Assembly: GCA_025934385.1 (NCBI GenBank)
Contig: JAICYE010000047.1
Span: 1 to 10,254 of the forward strand
Source of the DNA: Acidimicrobiia bacterium
GTDB taxonomy: Bacteria; Actinomycetota; Acidimicrobiia; IMCC26256; BP-133
Length of the DNA stretch: 10,254 bases
Reading direction: 5' to 3'
Part shown: piece by piece, positions 1-5,025 of the stretch
Position numbering within the stretch: position 1 is the stretch's first letter
How the letters are laid out: each line of letters opens with the position of its first letter
Position numbers and translations under genes: made by a program
Notes under the pieces: generated by a model
Told to the model about the DNA's origin: nothing
The model's database searches: none
What the model saw: the letters and a program-made list of their open reading frames with translations, nothing else

Positions 1-233
1 GCCTCTCGGGTGCGGGCGCGGGGGGCGGTATTGGTTTTGGTGTTCGACCGGGGGGGGGCGGGGGGGCGCACGACCTCGATGGCGCCCATCCGCTCCAGCC
101 GGGCCAGGGCCGGGTACAGCGAGCCGTACGACACGCCCCAGACGTGGCCGAGCGTGTCGTTGAGCCGCTTCTTCAGCTCGTAGCCGTGGAGCGGAGCTTC
201 CGTCAGGAGGCCGAGGATGGCGAGTTCAAGCAT
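1..233 (-). CDS. PadR-family transcriptional regulator, C-terminus cut by window edge
   Basis: Reading the minus strand from the ATG at 233 gives about 77 residues with no stop before the window edge. They begin MLELAILGLLTEAPLHGYEL and continue through a stretch containing YGSLYPALARLERMG. This is the PadR N-terminal winged-helix domain: the LxxLILGLL start, the HGYEL turn, and the SxGSLYPxLxxLE recognition helix. PadR proteins are usually dimeric repressors of neighbouring genes that often regulate themselves. After about residue 56 the sequence becomes a Pro/Thr/Arg/Ala-rich linker encoded by G-rich homopolymers (+ strand 50-66) rather than going straight into the beta-wing, so a sequencing error there is possible. 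No clear Shine-Dalgarno precedes the ATG. A perfect AT-rich palindrome lies 6 bp upstream, suggesting autoregulation. Family confident; target genes unknown and probably beyond the left edge. Confidence 0.88.
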   Translation of the reverse strand, partial: MLELAILGLLTEAPLHGYELKKRLNDTLGHVWGVSYGSLYPALARLERMGAIEVVRPPAPPRSNTKTNTAPRARTRE

Positions 234-238
234 GGTCA

Positions 239-259
239 GATATATCGACTCGATATATC
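239..259. promoter_or_regulatory. Perfect 21-bp palindrome, probable PadR operator
   Basis: The arms are GATATATCGA (239-248) and its exact reverse complement TCGATATATC (250-259) around one central base (249). It is an island of A/T in GC-rich DNA. It starts 6 bp upstream of the padR start codon, where the -10 region or transcription start of padR would lie. PadR-family regulators commonly bind AT-rich dyads and repress their own gene, so binding by the adjacent PadR protein is the simplest reading. DUF5318 starts about 118 bp away on the other strand and may or may not be affected. Confidence 0.75.
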
Positions 260-359
260 GGCGCAGCGTTACATGGGCGGGTCGCGAAGTCAAACACCGC
301 GAACCGTCCCGCTGTGCTGTTCTTTTGGGGACGGGTCCTCGATCGCGTCCCTCCCCGCC

Positions 360-376
360 TCGGTACACTCGATTTG
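360..376 (+). promoter_or_regulatory. Leaderless promoter of the DUF5318 gene
   Basis: TCGGTACACT ends in a TANNNT -10 hexamer (TACACT, 364-369). Seven bases later comes the ATG at 377, the spacing expected when the transcript starts at the start codon. No Shine-Dalgarno lies in the gap and no convincing -35 is visible. The same ten bases recur at 945-954 before panB. Confidence 0.55.
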
Positions 377-742
377 ATGCGCCGCCAGATCGACTACCGC
401 CTCGCCCGACGAGCGGTCCTGCGCGACTGGCACTTGGGAAAGGTCGGCCGGTCAGAGGTCTGCGACGCCCACCCGGAGCTGGTGCGGGCCGCCCGCCACC
501 TCGGGGAGGAGACCGCCCAGGACTGCCCGATCTGCGAGAAGTCGAAGCTGCGGCTGGTGTCCTACGTCTACGGCGACTCGCTCAAGGCGGCCAACGGCCG
601 CTGCATCTCGAACCAGGGCGAGCTCGACCGCCTCGGTGAGAATTGCGACGAGTTCACCTGTTACGTGGTCGAGGTCTGCACCGGGTGCAGCTGGAACCAC
701 CTGACCCGGAGCTACCTCCTGGGTCGCCGCCACGCCGGCTAG
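377..742 (+). CDS. DUF5318 zinc-ribbon protein
   Basis: 121-residue cytoplasmic protein of the actinobacterial DUF5318 family, whose function is unknown. Family marks seen: the N-terminal RRQIDYRLARRAVL, the CDAHPELVRAA segment (about 29-39), a CPIC pair at 50-53, YVYGD at about 63-67, and the ending FTCYVVEVCTGCSWNHLTRSY (about 93-113; CTGC at 101-104). The two CxxC pairs should bind one zinc ion. Additional cysteines at 29, 76, 90 and 95 make it unusually Cys-rich. In M. tuberculosis a DUF5318 gene (Rv0049, recalled) also sits between a padR-like gene and the rpsF-dnaB block, so the neighbourhood looks ancestral. I chose the ATG at 377 rather than an in-frame ATG at 314 because family similarity begins there and a -10 box sits 7 nt before it. 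The stop lies 9 bp from the stop of the convergent zinc-ribbon gene. Confidence 0.9.
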   Translation: MRRQIDYRLARRAVLRDWHLGKVGRSEVCDAHPELVRAARHLGEETAQDCPICEKSKLRLVSYVYGDSLKAANGRCISNQGELDRLGENCDEFTCYVVEVCTGCSWNHLTRSYLLGRRHAG

Positions 743-751
743 GTGTAGGAG

Positions 752-919
752 CTACTCCTCGGCCAGGTGCGGGTACTGCGTGGTGCACGAGATGCACCAC
801 AGCTCCGGCGTCTCCTCGGTGCTCTTGATCTCGCCCGGGTGCTCCGGGTCCATGTAGACCCGGCGCACCTGGAGGAGCTCGACGTCGGGGGTGCCGCAGT
901 TCTCGCAGGCTCGCTCCAC
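752..919 (-). CDS. Small double-CxxC zinc-ribbon protein, function unknown
   Basis: A 55-residue protein starting at GTG 919, with MERACENCGTPDVELLQVRR at the N-terminus. Cysteine pairs are at 5/8 (CENC) and 42/45 (CISC), separated by 33 residues, so it is a minimal zinc ribbon. The middle carries VYMDPEHPGEI and the end is TTQYPHLAEE, acidic and with a His. I do not recognise a named family; small proteins of this kind occur in actinobacteria, where they may act as nucleic-acid or protein-binding accessory factors. The GTG is supported by a TAATCT -10 box 8 nt upstream and by the conserved Cys pair starting right after it. It diverges from panB and converges on DUF5318. Confidence 0.7.
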   Translation of the reverse strand: MERACENCGTPDVELLQVRRVYMDPEHPGEIKSTEETPELWCISCTTQYPHLAEE

Positions 920-933
920 GGTTTCCGAGATTA
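920..933 (-). promoter_or_regulatory. Leaderless promoter of the 55-aa zinc-ribbon gene
   Basis: On the minus strand TAATCT (928-933) matches TANNNT and is followed by 8 bases and then the GTG start at 919. There is only a weak GGA-like motif and no proper Shine-Dalgarno, so transcription probably starts at or next to the start codon. Confidence 0.5.
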
Positions 934-944
934 ATCGTGGGCGG

Positions 945-954
945 TCGGTACACT
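945..954 (+). promoter_or_regulatory. Probable panB -10 element
   Basis: TCGGTACACT here is identical to the ten bases in front of the DUF5318 gene (360-369). TACACT (949-954) would place the transcript start near 961 and leave a leader of about 45 nt before the panB ATG. It faces away from the minus-strand promoter at 920-933, forming a compact divergent promoter pair. No -35 could be assigned. Confidence 0.4.
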
Positions 955-1006
955 GGCGATCGCCGCCGGGAGCCGCCCGCGCCCCGGACGTGCGGTGGTC
1001 GGCTCC

Positions 1007-1855
1007 ATGAGCGCACCGCTTGCAGCTCCCGCCATCCGGGCCCGGAAGGGCGATGGCACCCCGCTGGTGATGGTCACCGCCTACGACACGCCCTCGGCCC
1101 GCATCGTCGACGACGCCGGCGCCGACATCATCCTCGTCGGCGACAGCGTGGCCATGGTGGTCCTCGGCTACGACGACACGCTGTCGGTCACGGTCGACGA
1201 CATGGCCCACCACACGGCCGCCGTCGCCCGGGCGAGGCCGAAGGCGATGGTGGTGGCCGACATGCCGTGGATGAGCTACCACGTCTCCCGGGAGGAGACC
1301 GTGCGCAACGCCGCCCGGCTGTTGCGGGCCGGGGCGTCGGCGGTGAAGGTCGAGGGCGGCCGGAAGCGGCTCGAGGCGATCGGCGCCATCCTCGACGCCG
1401 AGATCCCGGTGATGGGCCACCTCGGGCTCACGCCGCAGTCCGTCCACATGCTCGGCGGGTTCAAGGTGCAGGCCAAGGAGTTCGACGCCGCCCGGGCGCT
1501 GCTCGACGACGCCGTCGCCCTGGCCGAGGCCGGCTGCTTCTCGATCGTGCTGGAGTGCGTGCCCGACGCCGTGGCGACGATGGTGACCGAGACGGTGCCC
1601 GTCCCCACCATCGGAATCGGGGCCGGCGTCCACTGCGACGGCCAGGTGCTCGTCTTCCACGACCTGCTCGGCCTGAACGGCGGACGGGCGCCGAAGTTCG
1701 TGCGCCGGTACGCCGACCTCCGGGGCGACGCCACGGCCGCCGTGGCCCAGTTCGCTGACGACGTGCGCTCGGGCCGGTACCCTTCCGAGTCCGAGACCTA
1801 CCACTTCGCCGACGGCACCCCGGTGCCCGGGCTCTACCAGGCGGCGAGTGCGTGA
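1007..1855 (+). CDS. panB: 3-methyl-2-oxobutanoate hydroxymethyltransferase (PanB)
   Basis: Cytoplasmic enzyme for the first committed step of pantothenate (vitamin B5, hence CoA) synthesis: it adds a hydroxymethyl group from 5,10-methylene-tetrahydrofolate to alpha-ketoisovalerate, giving ketopantoate. The 282-residue TIM barrel is full length for the family. Visible marks: MVTAYDTPSARI (about 22-33), the Mg2+/substrate loop VGDSVAMVVLGYD with D46-S47, DMPWMSY, VKVEGG with E116, MGHLGLTPQ, the catalytic-acid strand VLECVP with E183, and IGIGAGVHCDGQVLVFHDLLG. I prefer ATG 1007 over an in-frame GTG at 995 because it has a GGTGG motif 8 nt upstream and matches the usual N-terminus. panC and panD are not adjacent. 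A DUF192 gene follows by 25 bp, probably on the same transcript. Confidence 0.96.
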   Translation: MSAPLAAPAIRARKGDGTPLVMVTAYDTPSARIVDDAGADIILVGDSVAMVVLGYDDTLSVTVDDMAHHTAAVARARPKAMVVADMPWMSYHVSREETVRNAARLLRAGASAVKVEGGRKRLEAIGAILDAEIPVMGHLGLTPQSVHMLGGFKVQAKEFDAARALLDDAVALAEAGCFSIVLECVPDAVATMVTETVPVPTIGIGAGVHCDGQVLVFHDLLGLNGGRAPKFVRRYADLRGDATAAVAQFADDVRSGRYPSESETYHFADGTPVPGLYQAASA

Positions 1856-1880
1856 CGTCGACGACGGAGGCGCCTGCCGC

Positions 1881-2471
1881 ATGACCGACCTGGGCCACGA
1901 CCCCCCCGAGGACCTGGCGGAGCCGACTCCGGCCGGGCCGGCCGAGGTCGTGGCCGGGCTCGGCAAGGCCTACCGCAAGTGGCTGATCGGCCTCGGCTGC
2001 GTCGTGGCCTTCGTCCTCTTCCTGTTGTGGGGGTCGAACCGCCCGGTCAACCCGACGTTCCTCGACACGTCCTCGAAGACAAGGGCTCCCACCGGGCCGT
2101 CCTTCGCCGAGAAGAAGGTCGGGGTCGGCTCGAGCTGCCTCAAGGTGCTGGTGGCCGACACCCCGGAGAAGCGGGCCGAGGGCCTGCGCCACCGTGACAA
2201 CCTCAACGGCGACGACGGCATGATCTTCGAGTTCGGCCAGACGATGGACCACGAGAAGACGCGCTTCACCATGTCGGACGTGAAGTTCCCCCTCACCATC
2301 GGCTTCTACGACCAGAGCGGGGTGCGGGTCGACGCCACCGACATGACGCCGTGCTCCGGGTCCGACGCCAGCTGCCCGAGCTACGGCTCCAAGGACAATT
2401 TCAACACCGCCATCGAGACGCCGAAAGGCAAGCTACCCGACGGGCCGTTGACCGCCTGCCCCGGATCGTAA
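1881..2471 (+). CDS. Membrane-anchored DUF192 protein
   Basis: 196 residues. The acidic, Pro-rich N-terminal 30 residues lead through a basic YRK (31-33) into one hydrophobic helix of about residues 34-50 (WLIGLGCVVAFVLFLLW). The rest is probably outside the membrane and forms the DUF192 domain: a CLKVLVADTPEKRAEGLRHR segment, then DGMIFEF, FTMSDVKFPLTIGFYD, VDATDMTPC, CPSYG and a late glycine. DUF192 is a small beta-rich family of uncertain function, often exported. The GLGC inside the helix is not a convincing lipobox because the charged residues lie only six positions before it. ATG 1881 has a GGAGG 11 nt upstream; a GTG at 1848 overlapping panB is the alternative. The stop codon overlaps the -10 box proposed for the next gene. 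Confidence 0.85.
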   Translation: MTDLGHDPPEDLAEPTPAGPAEVVAGLGKAYRKWLIGLGCVVAFVLFLLWGSNRPVNPTFLDTSSKTRAPTGPSFAEKKVGVGSSCLKVLVADTPEKRAEGLRHRDNLNGDDGMIFEFGQTMDHEKTRFTMSDVKFPLTIGFYDQSGVRVDATDMTPCSGSDASCPSYGSKDNFNTAIETPKGKLPDGPLTACPGS

Positions 2472-2474
2472 CCT
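2469..2474 (+). promoter_or_regulatory. -10 box of a leaderless methyltransferase transcript, overlapping the DUF192 stop
   Basis: TAACCT reuses the TAA stop codon of the DUF192 gene as its first three bases and is followed by 7 bases and a GTG start at 2482. The GGAG at 2475-2478 lies only 3 nt from the GTG, too close for a good ribosome site. The spacing matches the other leaderless candidates in the window. Confidence 0.4.
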
Positions 2475-2481
2475 GGAGCGG

Positions 2482-3267
2482 GTGAGCACCTACCTCTTCG
2501 AGCACACCTGGGACGAGGAGCGTCGCCGGCTCGACCTGCTGCAGGAGGTCTTCGACCCGGCCACCCGCCAGTATCTGGACCGGATCGGGGTACCGCCCGG
2601 CGGGCGCTGTCTCGAGGTGGGGGGCGGCGCCGGATCCGTCGCCCGGTGGCTCTGCCAGCAGGTCGGGCCGGCCGGGCGGGTCGTGGCCACCGATCTCGAC
2701 ACCGACTTCCTCGAGACGCTGACCGAGGAGAACCTCGAGGTCCGCCGGCACGACATCGTCTCCGACGACCTCGAGACGGGCGCCTTCGACCTGATCCACT
2801 CCCGGCTGGTCCTGGAGCACATTCCGGAGCGCGACCACGTCGTGCGGCGGCTGGGGGCGGCGCTGCGGCCGGGCGGATGGCTGGTCCTGGAGGACTTCGA
2901 CTGGGGCTCCATGGCCGTCGCCACCGGCTGCCCCGCCGCCGAACTGCTGGAGCGGGCCCACGCCGCCGCCCGCCCGCTGTTCACCGCCGCCGGTTACGAC
3001 TGCGAGCACGGCCGGCGTCTGCCCGGGGGGCTGGCGGCGGCCGGGCTGGTCGACGTCGGAGCCGAGGGACGGGTCTACGTCGGCGTGCCCCGGTCGCCGG
3101 CGCGGGCCTGGTGGCGGCTCACCATGGCCAAGCTCGGCCCGGGCTTCGAGAAGGCCGGCGTCTTCTCCTCCGACGAGGTCCAGGAACTGCTGGATCGCTT
3201 CGGCGACGAGGAGCTCTGCTTCCAGCTGCCGACGCTGATCACGGCCTGGGGTCGTCTCCCGGGATAA
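2482..3267 (+). CDS. Class I SAM-dependent methyltransferase, substrate unknown
   Basis: 261 residues with a Rossmann-type methyltransferase core. Motif I is CLEVGGGAGS (43-52), which binds the methionine part of SAM. The acidic residue closing the next strand is D71 in VVATDLD, which would hold the ribose. Motif III-like DLIHSRLVLEHIPERD follows, then LRPGGWLVLEDFDWGSM, typical of UbiE/Methyltransf_11-like enzymes. The C-terminal half (from about 150) forms a cap ending LPTLITAWGRL and should define the substrate; nothing in it or its neighbours identifies that substrate. No signal peptide or membrane helix is visible. The GTG start is supported by an N-terminus rich in YLFEHTWDEER-like residues and by the -10 box 7 nt upstream. 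It is separated from rpsF by about 170 bp. Confidence 0.87.
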   Translation: MSTYLFEHTWDEERRRLDLLQEVFDPATRQYLDRIGVPPGGRCLEVGGGAGSVARWLCQQVGPAGRVVATDLDTDFLETLTEENLEVRRHDIVSDDLETGAFDLIHSRLVLEHIPERDHVVRRLGAALRPGGWLVLEDFDWGSMAVATGCPAAELLERAHAAARPLFTAAGYDCEHGRRLPGGLAAAGLVDVGAEGRVYVGVPRSPARAWWRLTMAKLGPGFEKAGVFSSDEVQELLDRFGDEELCFQLPTLITAWGRLPG

Positions 3268-3380
3268 CTGTCACAGGGTCGGCGTATCGTGCATGGCGAT
3301 GGGCGGCACCGAAGCTGTTAACGTTCCTCGTCCTACCGGGAGTGCGTGGCTCTGCGGGGCCGCGTTCTCCCATCACCCGT

Positions 3381-3433
3381 CCTGCTCCCCGGCGAGGGGA
3401 GCCCGCAGGCCCACCTGCGGTCCACAGGAGGTG
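3381..3433 (+). promoter_or_regulatory. rpsF leader with competing hairpins (candidate S6:S18 autoregulatory element)
   Basis: Structure A: outer stem CCTGC (3381-3385) with GCAGG (3405-3409), inner stem TCCCC (3386-3390) with GGGGA (3396-3400), loop GGCGA, and a 3'-side bulge GCCC whose bases 3403-3405 read CCG with the next G. Structure B: CCGCAGG (3403-3409) with CCTGCGG (3414-3420), loop of 4. B shares GCAGG with A, so they exclude each other. In addition CACCT (3412-3416) can pair with AGGTG (3429-3433) of the Shine-Dalgarno AGGAGGTG (3426-3433). The r-protein S6:S18 complex is known to bind a hairpin with a CCG bulge in rpsF leaders of many bacteria. Identity with that motif is inferred by eye. 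A promoter upstream is uncertain; TATCGT at 3285-3290 and TAACGT at 3319-3324 are weak -10 candidates. Confidence 0.5.
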
Positions 3434-3441
3434 CACGGTCC

Positions 3442-3780
3442 ATGAGGCCGTACGAGGTCATGCTCATCTTCGATGCCGGCCTGGAGGAGGAGACGATCCG
3501 GGCGGCGATCGATCGCTACGCGGAGTTCATCCGCAGCCGGGGTGGAAACCCCGGTCGCGTCGACCGCTGGGGCAGACGACGCTTCGCCTACGAGCTCCGC
3601 CACCGCTGGGAGGGCTACTACGTCCTCATGGAGTTCACCGCGGGGGTGGAGATCGAGGAGGAGCTGCACCGGATGCTCTCCCTTGCCGACGAAGTCCTCC
3701 GCCACAAGGTGGTCCGCATTCCCGAGAAAGCCCTGAAGGCCCGGGCGGCCCCGGCAGCGGCATCCGCGGCGGAAGCGTAG
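3442..3780 (+). CDS. rpsF: 30S ribosomal protein S6 (bS6)
   Basis: 112 residues, a primary 16S rRNA binder that pairs with S18 on the platform of the small subunit. Starts MRPYEVMLIFDAGLEEETI, then FIRSRGGNPGRVDRWGRRRFAYELRHRWEGYYVLMEFTA with the typical RRRFAYxIxxxxxGxYxLxxF core, followed by EEELHRMLSLADEVLRHKVVRI. The C-terminal 15 residues are an Ala/Pro tail. The ATG at 3442 has a perfect eight-base Shine-Dalgarno (AGGAGGTG) 8 nt upstream, so the in-frame GTG at 3346 is not the start. First gene of rpsF-ssb-rplI; ssb follows by 15 bp. Likely autoregulated through the leader. Confidence 0.97.
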   Translation: MRPYEVMLIFDAGLEEETIRAAIDRYAEFIRSRGGNPGRVDRWGRRRFAYELRHRWEGYYVLMEFTAGVEIEEELHRMLSLADEVLRHKVVRIPEKALKARAAPAAASAAEA

Positions 3781-3795
3781 GAAGGAAGGCAGAAG

Positions 3796-4263
3796 ATGGC
3801 CGGCAACAACGTCACCATCGTGGGCAACATCACCCGCGACCCCGAGCTCCGGTTCACCCCCAGCGGCCAGGCCAACGCCCGGCTCGGCGTCGCCGTCAAC
3901 CGGAAGTGGCAGGACCGCAACAGCGGCGAATGGCAGGAGGCCACCAGCTTCTTCGACGTGATCTGCTGGCGGGAGCTGGCCGAGAACGTGAGCGAGTCGC
4001 TCAAGAAGGGCACGCGGGTCATCGTGACCGGGCGGCTGGAGCAGCGCAGCTGGGAGCAGGACGGGAACAAGCGCAGCGTCGTCGAGATCAACGCCGACGA
4101 GGTCGCCCCGAGCCTGCGCTGGGCCACGGCCAAGGTCGAGAAGACCGAGCGCCGCAGCGGCGGAGACCAGGGGGGAGGTGGGGGCGGGAGCGGCTTCGGC
4201 CGCTCCGCACCGGCCGCCGCCGACCCGCCGCCCTACGACGACTTCGGCGACGAGCCCTTCTAG
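3796..4263 (+). CDS. ssb: Single-stranded DNA-binding protein
   Basis: 155 residues. SSB coats single-stranded DNA and recruits replication and repair proteins through its C-terminal tip. The OB-fold occupies about residues 1-113: MAGNNVTIVGNITRDPELRF, NARLGVAVNR, ATSFFDVICWRELAENVSESLKKGTRVIVTGRLEQRSWE, and VVEINADEVAPSLRWATAKV, as in actinobacterial SSBs. A Gly-rich linker (GGGGGGSGFG) leads to the acidic tip YDDFGDEPF, a variant of the usual DDDIPF-type end. The GGAAGG-rich region just upstream of the ATG serves as ribosome site. It lies between rpsF and rplI; the usual rpsR after ssb is missing and only 21 bp separate ssb and rplI. Confidence 0.97.
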   Translation: MAGNNVTIVGNITRDPELRFTPSGQANARLGVAVNRKWQDRNSGEWQEATSFFDVICWRELAENVSESLKKGTRVIVTGRLEQRSWEQDGNKRSVVEINADEVAPSLRWATAKVEKTERRSGGDQGGGGGGSGFGRSAPAAADPPPYDDFGDEPF

Positions 4264-4284
4264 GCACCAGGGAGTAGTCCGAAC

Positions 4285-4728
4285 GTGAAGATCGTGCTGC
4301 GGGCCGACGTCGACAACCTCGGCCACAAGGGCGACCTCATCGAGGTGGCCCCCGGCTACGCCCGGAACTACCTCGTGCCGAAGGGCCTGGCCATGGCGGC
4401 CACCCCGGGCATCGAGCGCCAGGCCGAGTCGATGCGTCGCTCCCGCCAGGTCCGCGACCGGCGGGAGAAGGAAGGGGCGGAGGCCACCGCCCGCCAGCTG
4501 GCGGCCAAGCGGGTCGAGATCAAGGCCCGGGCCGGCGAGGGCGGGCGCCTGTTCGGCTCGGTCACCTCGGCCGACATCGCCGAGGCGGTGGAGGCGCAGA
4601 CCGGCGTCAAGCTCGACCGGCGCAAGATGTCGGTGGAGCCGATCAAATCCCTGGGAACGCACGAGGTTCCGATCCGCCTCCACAGCGAGGTCGAGGTCCC
4701 GCTGACGATCGAGGTCGTCCCGCAGTAG
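4285..4728 (+). CDS. rplI: 50S ribosomal protein L9 (bL9)
   Basis: 147 residues, the normal full length. N-terminal domain MKIVLRADVDNLGHKGDLIEV then PGYARNYLVPKGLAMAAT carries the L9 signature (GxxGDxxxVxxGYxRNYLxPxGxA). A charged connecting helix (about 45-80, AESMRRSRQVRDRREKEGAE) links to the C-terminal domain with AGEGGRLFGSVTSADIAEAV, LDRRKM and IKSLGTHEVPIRLHSEV. L9 binds 23S rRNA near the base of the L1 stalk and bridges neighbouring ribosomes. GTG start with AGGGAG 11 nt upstream. Last gene before a strong hairpin, so the transcript probably ends after it. Confidence 0.97.
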   Translation: MKIVLRADVDNLGHKGDLIEVAPGYARNYLVPKGLAMAATPGIERQAESMRRSRQVRDRREKEGAEATARQLAAKRVEIKARAGEGGRLFGSVTSADIAEAVEAQTGVKLDRRKMSVEPIKSLGTHEVPIRLHSEVEVPLTIEVVPQ

Positions 4729-4738
4729 CTGTCTTCCT

Positions 4739-4781
4739 GGGCGGCTCCGCCGCCCCCGCCGGGCGGAGGCCCGGCGGGGGC
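4739..4781 (+). terminator. Strong GC hairpin after rplI (terminator-like, with an alternative fold)
   Basis: CCCCCGCCGGG (4753-4763) pairs perfectly with CCCGGCGGGGG (4770-4780) around a 6-nt loop, extended by G4752-C4781 to 12 bp. A second hairpin, GGGCGGC (4739-4745) with GCCGCCC (4749-4755), overlaps its left arm by four bases, so only one can form at a time. No U-tract follows, as is common in high-GC actinobacteria. It separates the rpsF-rplI operon from dnaB. Confidence 0.6.
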
Positions 4782-4855
4782 CCGGCTCCTCCGAGCATGG
4801 GGCCCCTGCCCCATGCCGGCCGTGGCCGGTGGACGCGCCTTTGTGCTGTTACGTC

Positions 4856-4884
4856 TTGACGTCGCTTCGGCGCGGGAGCATGAT
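4856..4884 (+). promoter_or_regulatory. dnaB: Promoter upstream of dnaB
   Basis: TTGACG (4856-4861, five of six matches to the -35 consensus), exactly 17 bp, then CATGAT (4879-4884, four of six to the -10). The start would fall near 4891, giving a leader of about 135 nt before the dnaB GTG. The -35 lies inside a small dyad, ACGTC-TT-GACGT (4851-4862), and the -10 touches the LexA-type box. Confidence 0.6.
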
Positions 4885-4899
4885 CGAACGTATGTTCGT
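4884..4899. promoter_or_regulatory. LexA (SOS) box overlapping the dnaB promoter
   Basis: TCGAACGTATGTTCGT contains the perfect palindrome CGAAC-N4-GTTCG (4885-4898). The actinobacterial LexA consensus, established in mycobacteria, is TCGAAC-N4-GTTCGA; only the last base differs. It starts at the final base of the -10 hexamer and covers the expected transcription start, the classic place for a LexA repressor. The match to consensus is seen; regulation by LexA is inferred. Confidence 0.7.
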
Positions 4900-4915
4900 G
4901 GTTGTGGTGCGAGGA

Positions 4916-4943
4916 TGGGGATAACTTCCCCGACAAATCCACA
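4916..4943. promoter_or_regulatory. Two DnaA-box-like nonamers in the dnaB leader
   Basis: The minus strand of 4916-4924 reads TTATCCCCA, 8 of 9 matches to the DnaA box TTATCCACA. On the plus strand 4935-4943 reads AAATCCACA, 7 of 9. They face each other 10 bp apart. This could be a DnaA-responsive site or chance in a C-rich stretch; the only support is the sequence match and the replication gene downstream. Confidence 0.25.
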
Positions 4944-5025
4944 GGTTCTTCCCCTTCCTCCCCACAAGGCTTCGACGCGACGATGACGCCCCTGAGCAGA
5001 CGGCGGGCGGAGAAGAGGCGGGCGG

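Noticed and set aside
747..759. Terminator between DUF5318 and the 55-aa gene (AGGAG/CTCCT)
   Set aside because: Only a 5-bp stem with a 3-nt loop, lying across the end of a coding region.
1881..2003. Lipobox (GLGC) in the DUF192 protein
   Set aside because: The cysteine lies within the membrane helix, only seven residues after the charged YRK and 39 residues from the start; a simple membrane anchor fits better.
2646..4277. A 543-residue open frame across the methyltransferase, rpsF and ssb
   Set aside because: It is an Arg/Pro/Gly-rich out-of-frame reading in GC-rich DNA that overlaps three well-supported genes.
4892..4924. A 10-codon upstream reading frame (MFVVVVRGWG) in the dnaB leader
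   Set aside because: No Shine-Dalgarno, and it may start at or before the transcript's 5' end; nothing suggests a leader peptide.
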